A stretch of DNA of 64,000 bases, taken from Acidimicrobiia bacterium (GTDB lineage: Bacteria > Actinomycetota > Acidimicrobiia > Acidimicrobiales > Poriferisodalaceae). Positions within the stretch are counted from its first letter, which is position 1. Each line of letters begins with the position of its first letter. The translations under genes and the position numbers were made by a program. A model generated the notes under the pieces. It searched no databases and was not told the origin of the DNA. It saw only the letters and a list, made by a program, of their open reading frames with translations. Where the stretch lies: the NCBI GenBank assembly GCA_022820505.1, contig JAJEFK010000054.1, positions 62,001 through 126,000 on the forward strand, given 5' to 3'. This document shows positions 1 through 8,054 of the stretch, in pieces.

Positions 1-3000
1 GCTGCGCTTGCGGGCCGCGACGATGGCGATCGTGTAGCGGCCGTCGACGTCGTCGAACGTCCATTGTTGGGCATTGAGGCACGTGACGACCGTGAGTTGC
101 GCGTGACCGCGGCCAGCACCACCGTGTAGGAGTTGTGGACTCCCTCGAACACCCAGCCCTTGTGATTGATGAGGGTTGAGGTGGCGATGCACTGGATTTG
201 CCCCCCCCCCCCCGTCGATGCTGACAATCTCCTGACGCCAGTTCGCCATGCCCGCGTCAGAGACGGCCGAACGCGGCAAGACGATGCCCAGCCTGCCGCC
301 ATCGCGGCAGAGCGCGAGATTCGCCCACGCGAACGCCTTATACAGGTCGGTCTGGCCGGTGCCGAGATGGGGGAACGCCGCTCGCAGGATCAGCTTGAGA
401 AACTCCGCGCGTTCTCGCTCGGACTCGAACTCCCCTGCGAGATCAGGCCGTTGTGCCTCCAGCGTGTCGATGCGTTCCCGGCGGCGCGCAACCGGCAGCG
501 AGCGCACGCCGGGCAAGTGCATGCCCCACCACACTTCGCGGTCGACCACCACTTTCTCCCACGGCGGGTTGCCAAGCAGGCAATCGAAGCCGCTCCGCCC
601 TGATCTCGCGAATACCTCGGGCCATGTCGTCGGGTAGTGAACGGGCGCCAGTCGTTCGATGACGCTTCGCACCACAGGGTCATCGGCCAGTGCGGCGATG
701 CGAGCCGGGGTGAAGTCAAAATCGCGATGTATCTCGATCATCCCGGCACGGACAGCGGTCGCCACGTCGAACACGTCGTCGATTGGTCGGACTGCTGAAC
801 GAGTGGCGAAGTGAGCTTCCCTCGCCGCCGCCACTTCCGACTTGTCAGCGTCATTCAGCGCAGCGAGCCGAGCCAGCGGCTCGTGGATCGCCTCGATCAT
901 GATCTCCAACTGGTGTACGAACAGCGAGGGTTGCGATGTGTCTCCTTTGGGCCGAACAGCCAACGCGCCGTCCTCCACCGAAGCAACGCCGGTGAGGCTG
1001 TCGCCGTGGACGAGGTTGTGGTCGAGGAAGGACAGCGGGAGGCCGGGCACGAAGGTGTGGACCCAGATGGCGAGACGCGCCAGCTCGACGGCAACGCGGT
1101 TCTTGTCGACGCCGTAGACGCAGTGTCGAGCAATCTGGCGACGCAGTAGCGAGCCAGTCTCGATCTCGATGCCGTCGCCCAGGTCGCCGAGTTCGTCCAT
1201 GGCGACGTTTCGCAGCCTGTTCAGTTCCGCCGTGATCGCCGGAACCGGGTGTAGCGAAAGCCATGCCGACAGACGTGCCTCGATCCGGTCGACTGTCGCC
1301 ACGAGGAAATGAGCGGAACCCATGGCGATGTCTGCACACCGGAAGTCGAAGAACGCCGCAGCCACCCCAGCGTCGTCATCAGCGTTTCGCAGCGTGTCGA
1401 GTCGGGCGAGGTGGTCGTCGAGCGCAGGTTCGAGCGCGTGATCCAGCAAGTGCTCTACCGCGAACGGCTTGGTGAAGTAGGAACCTGTCGCCTTGCGGGT
1501 GCCGGAAAGGTTGTGGAAGTACACCTCGCCGGCCTTCACCACCGCCTCGTCCTTCGCTCCGGCAGGCACATACTGCAGGTCGCTTTTGACTTTCTTGACG
1601 GTCAGATCGTCAGGTGCAACTGACAGCTTCGATTCCAGCAAACCCTCATAGATCGTTCCAAACTCCCGCACCGACAGCGACCGGAAGTCGACGGGACCCA
1701 GCCCCTGAGGGCCGTGGTCGACCAGCGCCGCCGCAAGAGCGGGACCGAACTCGGCGTTAGTGAGGCGCAACTGTGCGATCGCTGCGCCGGTAGGGCTGAC
1801 CTTCGGATCCTCAGAGAACAGGCCTCCGTTGTAGGTCGGCACGCCCCAGTCGGCGTTGCCCTGGTTGACCGCATCCCACAGGCCGCATACGTCATCCCAC
1901 ATGTCGGTGGCGCGCTTGTCGAAATGAGTCCTGGCGTTGTGCTCGCCATCGGCGAGTCGTTGAGCCATGCGCGACAGCGAGTGATCCGCGTAGCGGCCGT
2001 TGCTGCGGTAGGGGAGCAGATCCTTGTCTTCGGCGTAGGCGACGAACAACAGCCGGAACAAGATGACCATGACTTGTTCGTAAGCGTTGTCGAGGACGGC
2101 TTCGCTGATGCCGCCTGCGGGCGAGTTGTCGCCGAGCCGCGTTGCAACAGCCTGAGCCAGCGTCGGAACCGTCTCGTGATAGACCCGTTCGCGCAGCCGG
2201 ACAGCGAGATCGGCGGCAAAGCGCTCGGAGTCGTCGAGAATCTCATGCAGCGAACCGCCACGGGCGATTGCAGTGGCCGAGAACAGCAGGTGCAGGTAGC
2301 CGGCCTGCGCGGCAGCGAGGAGCGACAGGTTCAGCTCGACGTACGTCTCTGCTCGGCCCTTGCGACCCACGCCGACGCCGGGCCGTGCTGAGTAGAGGCG
2401 AATCTCCGAGGCGCGGGTGAGTACCACCCAGTCGACGTTCTCCCGATCCGCCAGCGCCAGAGCTCTCGACACAGGCGACATGCCGTCGAACCGGTCGGAC
2501 GGCGCTTCGAACGGTTCGCTGTCGTCGCAGAACACGGCGATGGCCTCGCGCCGACCGGCGATCGTCAGCAATGAGGCGTTTGTGGCGAGCGTCGCAATCT
2601 CGTAGCCCAATCCTTCGATGAGCCGGCGGCCTCGCTTGTCGAGCAGCGGAGCGGCATCGCCTCTGGCCGATGCCCAGTCGGGGCGCAGCGGGACGCCCGC
2701 GGTGAGTTCCTGGGTTGCGAGCAAGCCCGAGTTATGGAGGCCGGGAAACGGCGAGTCCAGTTCCGGAAGGGCGGCCATCAGCAGGCGGGTGGCCGCATGA
2801 TGATTCGGCTCGCTGAGGGCGACGTCGGCAAGACGCTCGGCTTGGGATACCTCCACATCGAGATGCGGCACCGGATGGTCGCCTGTCGGACCGCATAGGG
2901 CTACGCACTCGCCGCCTGAAGCCTCAGGCGATGGGTAGAACACGATCAGCAGCACCGGTGCAGCCCGCTTGTTCCGTCGGGCCGCCCATGCGGCACGCAG

Positions 3001-3156
3001 ATCGGCCACAGTCGGCTTGCGGGTGGCTGTCGCGACCGCTACCTCTAGGCCATTGCGCCCCGGTTGGACGAACAGTTGTACAGCTGCAAGGGAGTTCGGA
3101 AACCCAGACGGCGCCGTCCACGTCTGCGGCACCCGGTCAATGAGGAACTCCTCCAT
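1..3156 (-). CDS. Eco57I-type N6-adenine DNA methyltransferase (partial, 3' end outside window)
   Basis: This reading frame stays open for 1052 codons from ATG 3156 to the window edge, so the C-terminus is missing. It transfers a methyl group from SAM to adenine in DNA. In order I see an N-terminal part that could hold a nuclease domain I cannot identify, the family motif GSYFTKP (about residues 558-564), the SAM-binding motif DIAMGSAHF (609-617) and the catalytic motif NPPW (863-866). Size and motif order fit Type IIG enzymes and the large methylases of BREX/DISARM-type phage defence; which one cannot be decided without the neighbours to the left. ATG 3156 is the only ATG, GTG or TTG between the upstream stop (3280-3282) and the conserved protein. 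A 13-G tract at codons 982-985 followed by disturbed coding is described separately, so the displayed frame near the window edge may not be the expressed one. Confidence 0.85.
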   Translation of the reverse strand, partial: MEEFLIDRVPQTWTAPSGFPNSLAAVQLFVQPGRNGLEVAVATATRKPTVADLRAAWAARRNKRAAPVLLIVFYPSPEASGGECVALCGPTGDHPVPHLDVEVSQAERLADVALSEPNHHAATRLLMAALPELDSPFPGLHNSGLLATQELTAGVPLRPDWASARGDAAPLLDKRGRRLIEGLGYEIATLATNASLLTIAGRREAIAVFCDDSEPFEAPSDRFDGMSPVSRALALADRENVDWVVLTRASEIRLYSARPGVGVGRKGRAETYVELNLSLLAAAQAGYLHLLFSATAIARGGSLHEILDDSERFAADLAVRLRERVYHETVPTLAQAVATRLGDNSPAGGISEAVLDNAYEQVMVILFRLLFVAYAEDKDLLPYRSNGRYADHSLSRMAQRLADGEHNARTHFDKRATDMWDDVCGLWDAVNQGNADWGVPTYNGGLFSEDPKVSPTGAAIAQLRLTNAEFGPALAAALVDHGPQGLGPVDFRSLSVREFGTIYEGLLESKLSVAPDDLTVKKVKSDLQYVPAGAKDEAVVKAGEVYFHNLSGTRKATGSYFTKPFAVEHLLDHALEPALDDHLARLDTLRNADDDAGVAAAFFDFRCADIAMGSAHFLVATVDRIEARLSAWLSLHPVPAITAELNRLRNVAMDELGDLGDGIEIETGSLLRRQIARHCVYGVDKNRVAVELARLAIWVHTFVPGLPLSFLDHNLVHGDSLTGVASVEDGALAVRPKGDTSQPSLFVHQLEIMIEAIHEPLARLAALNDADKSEVAAAREAHFATRSAVRPIDDVFDVATAVRAGMIEIHRDFDFTPARIAALADDPVVRSVIERLAPVHYPTTWPEVFARSGRSGFDCLLGNPPWEKVVVDREVWWGMHLPGVRSLPVARRRERIDTLEAQRPDLAGEFESERERAEFLKLILRAAFPHLGTGQTDLYKAFAWANLALCRDGGRLGIVLPRSAVSDAGMANWRQEIVSIDGGGGANPVHRHLNPHQSQGLGVRGSPQLLHGGAGRGHAQLTVVTCLNAQQWTFDDVDGRYTIAIVAARKRS
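201..213. repeat. 13-base C tract (G tract in the coding strand) inside the methyltransferase gene
   Basis: Thirteen consecutive C on the plus strand lie in codons about 982-985 of the adenine methyltransferase. Long mononucleotide tracts slip during replication and are a known way to switch restriction-modification genes on and off; pglX of Streptomyces coelicolor is a known case. Upstream of the tract the protein reads normally, ending NWRQEIVSID. Immediately downstream the conserved coding sequence is in the frame that would be reached with 12 or 15 Gs. Sequencing error at such a tract is the main alternative. Confidence 0.8.
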
Positions 3157-3433
3157 GAGAGCGCTGAGCGTAGTTCCGCGGCGAAGTTCAGGTGATTCCG
3201 TGGCGCTTTGGGCTTGCAGGGCGTCGCGTGGGCGCGACTGGTCCGGCTTGGGTGTGAGCGAACAGGCTGATTGCGGGAATCATCGAACCCCGCAATGACT
3301 ACCCGTCAGTGCTTTAGATATGTAATTTACTGACATTGACTATTATAGGCAATAATTAGATGTAACATATCTGTAATGAACTGAATAGCTTTGAATAGGC
3401 GTTCTTGTCACATGCAGCGGCTATGATGAACGT
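3157..3433. promoter_or_regulatory. Divergent intergenic region with an A+T-rich core and an inverted repeat
   Basis: The stretch from about 3290 to 3433 is clearly richer in A+T than the surrounding sequence. It holds an 8-bp inverted repeat, AGATATGT (3316-3323) and ACATATCT (3365-3372), and several TGTAA words. A TATGAT box (3422-3427) ends six bases before ATG 3434, which fits a leaderless transcript for the HNH gene. No tRNA, integrase core or terminal repeat is visible. It separates the methyltransferase from the HNH gene and may mark the edge of an acquired segment, but that is inference. Confidence 0.5.
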
Positions 3434-5056
3434 ATGTTCTCACAAGTGCAGCAGGCGCTTGAATCCCTCAGCGCAGCCCTCGACGGCGTCGAGATGGCAC
3501 CGACCGGCGAACTGCGGCGCGCACTAGGTCTCGCCAAGTCCCTGCGCACCAAGGCTGAGCTGCTGGAGACCCGAGCCGCTTCGCTGGTCGCCCAGCGTGA
3601 ACGGCACGGCGACGGCGGCGCCGGGCTGCTGAGCCAAGTCGGCGGCCGGTCCCGGTCCGAGGCTGCCCGCAACGTCCGGGTCACGGCGGAACTGGCCGCG
3701 CTGCCCGACGCGCAGTCGGCAGTCGCCGAGGGCGAGATCAGCTTCGCGAACGCTGCGAGCCTGGCGCAGGCTGCACGCAAGACCAGCCCCGATGCAGTCC
3801 AAGACGATGCCGGCCTGGTGGAGATGGCCAAGGCACTGCCCGCAGACGAGTTCGCGCAGGCGGCCCAGCGCTGGACGATCCAGCACCAGAGCGCGTCCAA
3901 CCTGGAAGCACAGCACCGCCGGAATCGGCGCAACCGCAGCGTGCGGTTCTGGAACGGCGACGACGGCACCGTCCAGATGCGCGGTGCGTTCGACGCCGAG
4001 ATGGGCGCACGAATCCAGAGCCGCCTGCGCGACACAGCCGAACAGCTTCGACGCGCCGACCGCCGCAAGCTCCGCGACAGCACCCATGCCGCGGGAGGCA
4101 CCGCTGACCCAGGCGAAAACGGAGCTGCCGTCAATGGGACGACGCCTCCTGGCACGCGGGTCGAAGCTGTTGTTCGGACACGTGATCAACGCATGGCCGA
4201 CGCCCTCGACAGGCTGCTCGCCGGCGCCCCGTCGACTGCTACGGCCCCGACAGGCGCTGCTGCTGGCCCTGGCGCTGCTGCGGAGTCCTCTGAGGTACCC
4301 ACGTCGGCAAACCGTCCGTTCGCCGGAGACCACTCCGCAGCGGAGTCTTCTGAGACTTCAGCAGCGCTGATTCGAACGCCGTCGGCGGACGATCAGATTG
4401 GTATTGAGCAGCGTCGCACGGTCACGGAGATCATCGTGCGAGCCGATCTCGACGCACTGCTGGGCAAGCCCGGCGGTATTGCCGAGATCGCCGGCGCCGG
4501 TCCCATCCCACCGAGCACGCTGGATCGGCTCCTCTGCGGCGCCGACCTGTCGTTGGTCTTGTGCGGCGCAGACTTCACACCGCTATACGAGGCCGTTGCC
4601 AGCCGGGCACCAACCGCATCCCAGCGCCGCGCCCTGATCGCCCGCGACGGCGCATGCATCGGCTGCGGCGAACCCCCCGGCGAATGCGAGGCGCACCACA
4701 TCATCCCGTGGAAATCCGGCGGCAAGACACGCGTCGACAACCTCGTACTGGTGTGCTGGTCATGCCACGACCTCATCCACGACCACAACTGGCGAGTGAT
4801 CGTCCGCGACGGCCGGTTTCGGCTGGCCCCACCCGACCCGGCACATCCGCGCAACCCAGCCCGATCACGCAAACCAGTCAGCAAAGTGCGAACAGGCGGT
4901 GCGAACCAGTCGGCGGATAGTCGCGGCCACAGTGAAGGCAGGGAAGCTGCCGGCCCCACTTCGATGGGTCGAGATATGGGTGACGATGGCTCCCCGGCCG
5001 AAGACGACCGATCACCGCCAGAAAGCGATCAACACGACCTTTTCACAGCGGCATGA
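3434..5056 (+). CDS. DUF222 / HNH endonuclease domain protein (13E12-type)
   Basis: This 540-residue protein has the architecture of the actinobacterial 13E12 family: an N-terminal DUF222 region (about 1-330, with a low-complexity Ala/Thr/Ser linker near 240-310) and a C-terminal HNH nuclease domain (about 396-455). The HNH core shows two CxxC-type pairs (CIGCGEPP and CWSCHDLIH) and the catalytic-type histidines of EAHHIIPW. HNH enzymes cut DNA using a metal held in a beta-beta-alpha fold; the biological role of DUF222 proteins is unknown, and many are found in multicopy, mobile settings. The start is supported by TATGAT six bases upstream. The last 28 bases overlap the end of rsmD on the other strand, so the tail beyond the HNH domain may be poorly constrained. 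Together with the methyltransferase it occupies the place where recG often lies beside rsmD. Confidence 0.85.
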   Translation: MFSQVQQALESLSAALDGVEMAPTGELRRALGLAKSLRTKAELLETRAASLVAQRERHGDGGAGLLSQVGGRSRSEAARNVRVTAELAALPDAQSAVAEGEISFANAASLAQAARKTSPDAVQDDAGLVEMAKALPADEFAQAAQRWTIQHQSASNLEAQHRRNRRNRSVRFWNGDDGTVQMRGAFDAEMGARIQSRLRDTAEQLRRADRRKLRDSTHAAGGTADPGENGAAVNGTTPPGTRVEAVVRTRDQRMADALDRLLAGAPSTATAPTGAAAGPGAAAESSEVPTSANRPFAGDHSAAESSETSAALIRTPSADDQIGIEQRRTVTEIIVRADLDALLGKPGGIAEIAGAGPIPPSTLDRLLCGADLSLVLCGADFTPLYEAVASRAPTASQRRALIARDGACIGCGEPPGECEAHHIIPWKSGGKTRVDNLVLVCWSCHDLIHDHNWRVIVRDGRFRLAPPDPAHPRNPARSRKPVSKVRTGGANQSADSRGHSEGREAAGPTSMGRDMGDDGSPAEDDRSPPESDQHDLFTAA

Positions 5057-5589
5057 AACTTGCTGTCTCGCCGCACCAGCAGGGTGACGACGGGCGTGCC
5101 GTAGCGGCGCACGCGATGCGTCTGCCACGCATGGTTCGAACCGGGCTCGATCTCGCGGTCCGACTCGCACACCAGCACCTCGGCGTTGACCGAGTCGAGG
5201 AGTTCGCTCCAGCCTTCGAACTGGTAGGGCGGATCGGCGAACGCAAGGTCGACCAGCTCGCCATGGGCCGCCAGATGCAGGCTGGCGTCGGATCGAACCA
5301 CCGTGGCGCGATCGCCGATGCCGAGTGCTGCCAGGTTCGTTGCGATGGTGCGGCAGGCTGCCGCGTCGGAATCCACGAGCGTGGCATGCGCGGCACCGCG
5401 CGAGAGCGCTTCGATGCCGAGCGCGCCGGAGCCGGCGAACAGGTCCAGCACCATGGCGCCTTCGGGCAATTGCAGGCTCACGAGCATGTTGAAGATGGCC
5501 TCGCGGGCGCGGTCCGACGTCGGCCGGATCGCATCCGTGCCGACTGTCTCCAGGCGGCGGCCGCCCAACACCCCGCCGACAACGCGCAT
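5029..5589 (-). CDS. rsmD: 16S rRNA (guanine(966)-N2)-methyltransferase RsmD
   Basis: RsmD methylates N2 of G966 in 16S rRNA of the small subunit. The 186-residue protein has the family's opening (MRVVGGVLGGRRL, then RPTSDRAREAIFNML), the SAM-binding loop DLFAGSGALGIEALSRG (about residues 48-64) and the catalytic motif DPPY. Length is normal for the family. It is followed, on the opposite strand, by coaD, the classic rsmD-coaD neighbourhood. A TACGGT -10 box on the minus strand (5596-5601) lies six bases before ATG 5589, suggesting a leaderless mRNA. Its end overlaps the HNH gene tail-to-tail by 28 bases. Confidence 0.95.
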   Translation of the reverse strand: MRVVGGVLGGRRLETVGTDAIRPTSDRAREAIFNMLVSLQLPEGAMVLDLFAGSGALGIEALSRGAAHATLVDSDAAACRTIATNLAALGIGDRATVVRSDASLHLAAHGELVDLAFADPPYQFEGWSELLDSVNAEVLVCESDREIEPGSNHAWQTHRVRRYGTPVVTLLVRRDSKFHAAVKRSC

Positions 5590-5595
5590 GGCGTC

Positions 5596-5601
5596 ACCGT
5601 A
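5596..5601 (-). promoter_or_regulatory. -10 box of rsmD (leaderless)
   Basis: TACGGT on the minus strand ends six bases before the rsmD ATG, so transcription would begin at or next to the start codon. The same spacing recurs at many genes in this window. No good -35 box is evident. Confidence 0.45.
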
Positions 5602-5622
5602 CGCGGGTGCGACACTGCGACG

Positions 5623-5802
5623 ATGGACGACATCGCAGTGCCCGCAGAGATCGTTTGCGTCGACTGCGGTGGGCGTTGCGGCCTGCTGAGCGTGCCGGAG
5701 CCGGACTGGGGATTCCAGCCCGGAGATGTCGTGGCCTACCGCTGCGCTGACTGCGGCGACCGCTGGGACCTCATCGTCCCCGACACCGAATCCGCAGGCT
5801 GA
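5623..5802 (+). CDS. Small zinc-ribbon-like protein
   Basis: A 59-residue protein with two cysteine pairs, CVDC (12-15, with C19 nearby) and CADC (41-44), spaced as in a zinc ribbon, followed by DRWDLIVPD. The first half of a longer frame that ends at the same stop overlaps rsmD and is a shadow, so I start at ATG 5623. A GACACT hexamer ends six bases before this ATG, matching the leaderless promoters elsewhere in the window. It sits between rsmD (divergent) and coaD. Function is not recognised; small zinc ribbons often bind nucleic acid or act as assembly factors, but nothing here decides that. Confidence 0.65.
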   Translation: MDDIAVPAEIVCVDCGGRCGLLSVPEPDWGFQPGDVVAYRCADCGDRWDLIVPDTESAG

Positions 5803-5887
5803 TCCGGCTCACGGCTTCACCAGTCAGGCCACGGCTTCGCCCGGAGGTTCAGCGGGGAGGGTCCCTCGATTCGCGACCGTGGCGCGG

Positions 5888-5893
5888 TACGGT
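5888..5893 (+). promoter_or_regulatory. Putative -10 box of the coaD operon
   Basis: TACGGT lies about 40 bases before the coaD start and a Shine-Dalgarno-like GGAGGG (5919-5924) sits between them. It would start the coaD to DUF177 transcript. Confidence 0.35.
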
Positions 5894-5934
5894 CGCCCCA
5901 CTGGACACGGATCGATCCGGAGGGACCGTTTTCG

Positions 5935-6426
5935 GTGGTCATGGCGATGTATCCAGGCTCGTTCGATCCTGTGCACAACGGGCATCTCGACGTGATATCG
6001 GCGGCATCCCGGCTGTTCGATTCGGTCACGGTGGCGGCTATGCGGAATCCGGCCAAGGCCACGCCCCTGTTCTCCGATGACGAGCGGGTCGCGATGATCG
6101 TCGAAGCGACCAGCCATCTCGGCAACGTCTCGGTGGTGCAGTTCGGAGAACTGGTTGTGGACCTCGCTCAGCGCCTTGGTGCCGATGTCATAGTGAAGGG
6201 CCTTCGCAGCCAGAGTGACTTCGAGTCCGAGTTGCGCATGGCGCACATGAATCACTCGGTCACCGGTGTCGAGACCGTCTTCGTCCCGCCGCGGACCGAG
6301 CATCTCTTCATCGCGTCCAACTACATCCGCGAGATCACCAAGTTCGGCGGGGACTGCTCGCATCTCGTTCCGTCCGCCGTCGCCACTCGACTGCGGCGGC
6401 ACATCACGCAGGAGGCGGGCACATGA
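5935..6426 (+). CDS. coaD: Phosphopantetheine adenylyltransferase (CoaD)
   Basis: CoaD transfers AMP from ATP to 4'-phosphopantetheine, giving dephospho-CoA, the penultimate step of coenzyme A synthesis in the cytosol. The 163-residue protein shows the nucleotidyltransferase signature YPGSFDPVHNGH (6-17; the T/HxGH motif) and the C-terminal SNYIREI that matches the ISSTxxR-type loop. Full length for the family. GTG 5935 lies ten bases after GGAGGG; ATG 5941 or 5947 are possible alternative starts and would remove only two or four residues. It overlaps the next gene by four bases (ATGA), so the two are translationally coupled. Confidence 0.95.
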   Translation: MVMAMYPGSFDPVHNGHLDVISAASRLFDSVTVAAMRNPAKATPLFSDDERVAMIVEATSHLGNVSVVQFGELVVDLAQRLGADVIVKGLRSQSDFESELRMAHMNHSVTGVETVFVPPRTEHLFIASNYIREITKFGGDCSHLVPSAVATRLRRHITQEAGT

Positions 6427-7196
6427 GCATGTCCGAGGGCGGCGTCGAGGCGCTGCCACAGTCTGGGGTTCACCCCGCAGCGCCCCAGCCGCAAGCTCCG
6501 TTCGGGCCGCCGTCGTTCGAGCCAGCGGCGCCCACTGAGGAGACGCCGACGTCACCACACGCTCGTGGCCCGGCAACACTCGCCCCGCGCCCCGCGTCGG
6601 TGACGGCCGAGCAGTTCATCCGCGAGGCCATGGAGATCATCGACGCGGCACGCCCGATGCCACTGTCCACCTCGGTCATGATCAACCGGGACGAGGTGAT
6701 GACCTTGCTCGAGTCTGCGCTGGCGGCCGTGCCCGACGAGACACGCCAGGCTCGTTGGCTGTTGCGCGAGCGCGATGAGGTGCTGGCCCAGGCACGCGTC
6801 GATGCCAATCTGGTCATCGATGAGGCACGCAGCCGCGTCGCCCAGATGGTGCAGCGAACCGAGGTCGTGCGCACAGCCGAGCGGCGTGCGCGCCAGCTGC
6901 TCGACGATGCCCGGATCCAAACCCGGCGCCGGCGCCACGAAGTCGACGAGTACTGCGAACGACAGCTCGCGCAGTTTGCGAGCGCTGTCGACCAGGTTCA
7001 GATTGCGGTGCAGGCCGCTCGGCGAAAGCTCGGCAAGCGTGCCGCGACGCCAGTGACACCTGCGTCACCGAGCGCTCCGCTCACGCACAACGGGGGAGAC
7101 GCCGCAGATACCGGGGCGGCCGGACCGACTGGCCGTGGCCCCGACGCTCGACCGCCCGACACCCATCCAGTTGTGTTCGACCAGGACCAGATGTGA
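6423..7196 (+). CDS. Coiled-coil DivIVA-type cell-division protein (SepIVA-like)
   Basis: A 257-residue protein with a Pro/Ala-rich start (1-55), a helical, heptad-rich middle (about 60-205, rich in Arg, Glu, Ala and Gln) and a disordered tail. No transmembrane helix is seen. It sits between coaD and a DUF177 gene upstream of rnc, the position taken in mycobacteria by sepIVA (Rv2927c), a DivIVA-domain protein needed for septation. Proteins of this type are also mis-annotated as ATP synthase subunit b. ATG 6423 overlaps the coaD stop, and the next gene's GTG overlaps this gene's TGA. The assignment rests on position and coiled-coil character rather than on a firm motif. Confidence 0.65.
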   Translation: MSMSEGGVEALPQSGVHPAAPQPQAPFGPPSFEPAAPTEETPTSPHARGPATLAPRPASVTAEQFIREAMEIIDAARPMPLSTSVMINRDEVMTLLESALAAVPDETRQARWLLRERDEVLAQARVDANLVIDEARSRVAQMVQRTEVVRTAERRARQLLDDARIQTRRRRHEVDEYCERQLAQFASAVDQVQIAVQAARRKLGKRAATPVTPASPSAPLTHNGGDAADTGAAGPTGRGPDARPPDTHPVVFDQDQM

Positions 7197-7753
7197 GCAA
7201 GGGGGACCGCCAGCGGTCCCTGTCTGTGCCCTTGCGACTGATTTCGGATGGGCAGTTGAATTGGTCGGCGACAGTGCCAGCGGCAGCGCTGCTCGAGCCT
7301 GAATCACGAGACACTCTGCGCATCGCCGATGTCGAAGTGCCGCTCGACAGCGACGTCGGCGTGGCATTGGCGCTGGAGCTGATCAGCGGCGGTCTCAGCG
7401 TCGCCGGCGAGGTCAGGGCCGCTTGGACGGGTCCGTGCGCTCGTTGCTGGCTGCCGGTCGACGGGGAGGTGCGGACGACGGTCCGCGAGGTGTTCACCGC
7501 CGAACCCCATGAGGGCGAGCAGTACGGGCTCGGCCCTGAATTTGCAGATCTCGCTCCGATGGTGCGAGAGGCGGTGCTGCTCGAGCTGCCCATCGAGGCC
7601 ATCCGGTGTCCGCATCCCGAGCCGTGCCCGAACCTTCCCGCAGAGCTCGCCGAGGCCCACGAAGATGCGGCCGAAGGCGGCCCGGCAGAGTTTGCAGATC
7701 CGCGCTGGGAGGCGCTGGAGGCGTTGCGAGGCCGCTCGGATGAGACCACCTGA
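7193..7753 (+). CDS. YceD/DUF177 family protein
   Basis: The 186-residue protein belongs to the DUF177 (YceD) family, which almost always precedes rpmF and plsX, as here. The family's conserved pair of cysteine motifs is visible: CARC in the middle (about residues 82-85), and CPHPEPC near residue 140, a likely metal site. In plants and bacteria DUF177 proteins have been linked to 23S rRNA maturation; the exact role is unsettled. GTG 7193 overlaps the preceding stop by four bases. The C-terminal acidic tail is ordinary for actinobacterial members. Confidence 0.88.
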   Translation: MSKGDRQRSLSVPLRLISDGQLNWSATVPAAALLEPESRDTLRIADVEVPLDSDVGVALALELISGGLSVAGEVRAAWTGPCARCWLPVDGEVRTTVREVFTAEPHEGEQYGLGPEFADLAPMVREAVLLELPIEAIRCPHPEPCPNLPAELAEAHEDAAEGGPAEFADPRWEALEALRGRSDETT

Positions 7754-7790
7754 AGTCCAGTTCGCGTATCGGGTCAGGAGCGCTAATGGA

Positions 7791-7796
7791 TAGGCT
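7791..7796 (+). promoter_or_regulatory. Putative -10 box upstream of rpmF
   Basis: TAGGCT lies 44 bases before the rpmF GTG. The same TAGNNT form recurs before ribF, dapB, acpP, ftsY, rplS and rpsO. It would give rpmF-plsX a promoter of their own. Confidence 0.35.
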
Positions 7797-7840
7797 GCAT
7801 GGTCCGCTCGAGGAGTCGATCCGATCGAGGAGCCCGAACG

Positions 7841-8020
7841 GTGGCAGTCCCCAAGAAGAAGACATCCAAGAGCAAGACGCGTTCGCGCCGCGCTGCGGCG
7901 TGGCGTCTGGCCGAGGCGCCACGGAGCCTGTGCCCCCGCTGCGGCGCGGCAAAGCTGCCCCACCGAGTCTGCGGGCAGTGCGGTTGGTACGGCGGTCGCC
8001 AAGCCCTCGATATCGCCTAG
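7841..8020 (+). CDS. rpmF: 50S ribosomal protein L32
   Basis: A 59-residue protein of the large ribosomal subunit. It opens with the family's basic start AVPKKKTSKSKTRSRR and has the L32 zinc-binding set, CPRCG and CGQCG, about eleven residues apart. Those cysteines mark the zinc-containing (C+) form. I choose GTG 7841 because it gives the canonical N-terminus; an ATG 42 bases upstream would add 14 unrelated arginine-rich residues. plsX follows after 34 bases, the standard order. Confidence 0.95.
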   Translation: MAVPKKKTSKSKTRSRRAAAWRLAEAPRSLCPRCGAAKLPHRVCGQCGWYGGRQALDIA

Positions 8021-8054
8021 GGCAGAGCCGAATGGCAACCTCGGGACCGGGCTG

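Noticed and set aside
3290-3433. Mobile-element end or attachment site in the A+T-rich gap
   Set aside because: Only one short inverted repeat is present; no duplication, integrase or terminal repeat supports it.
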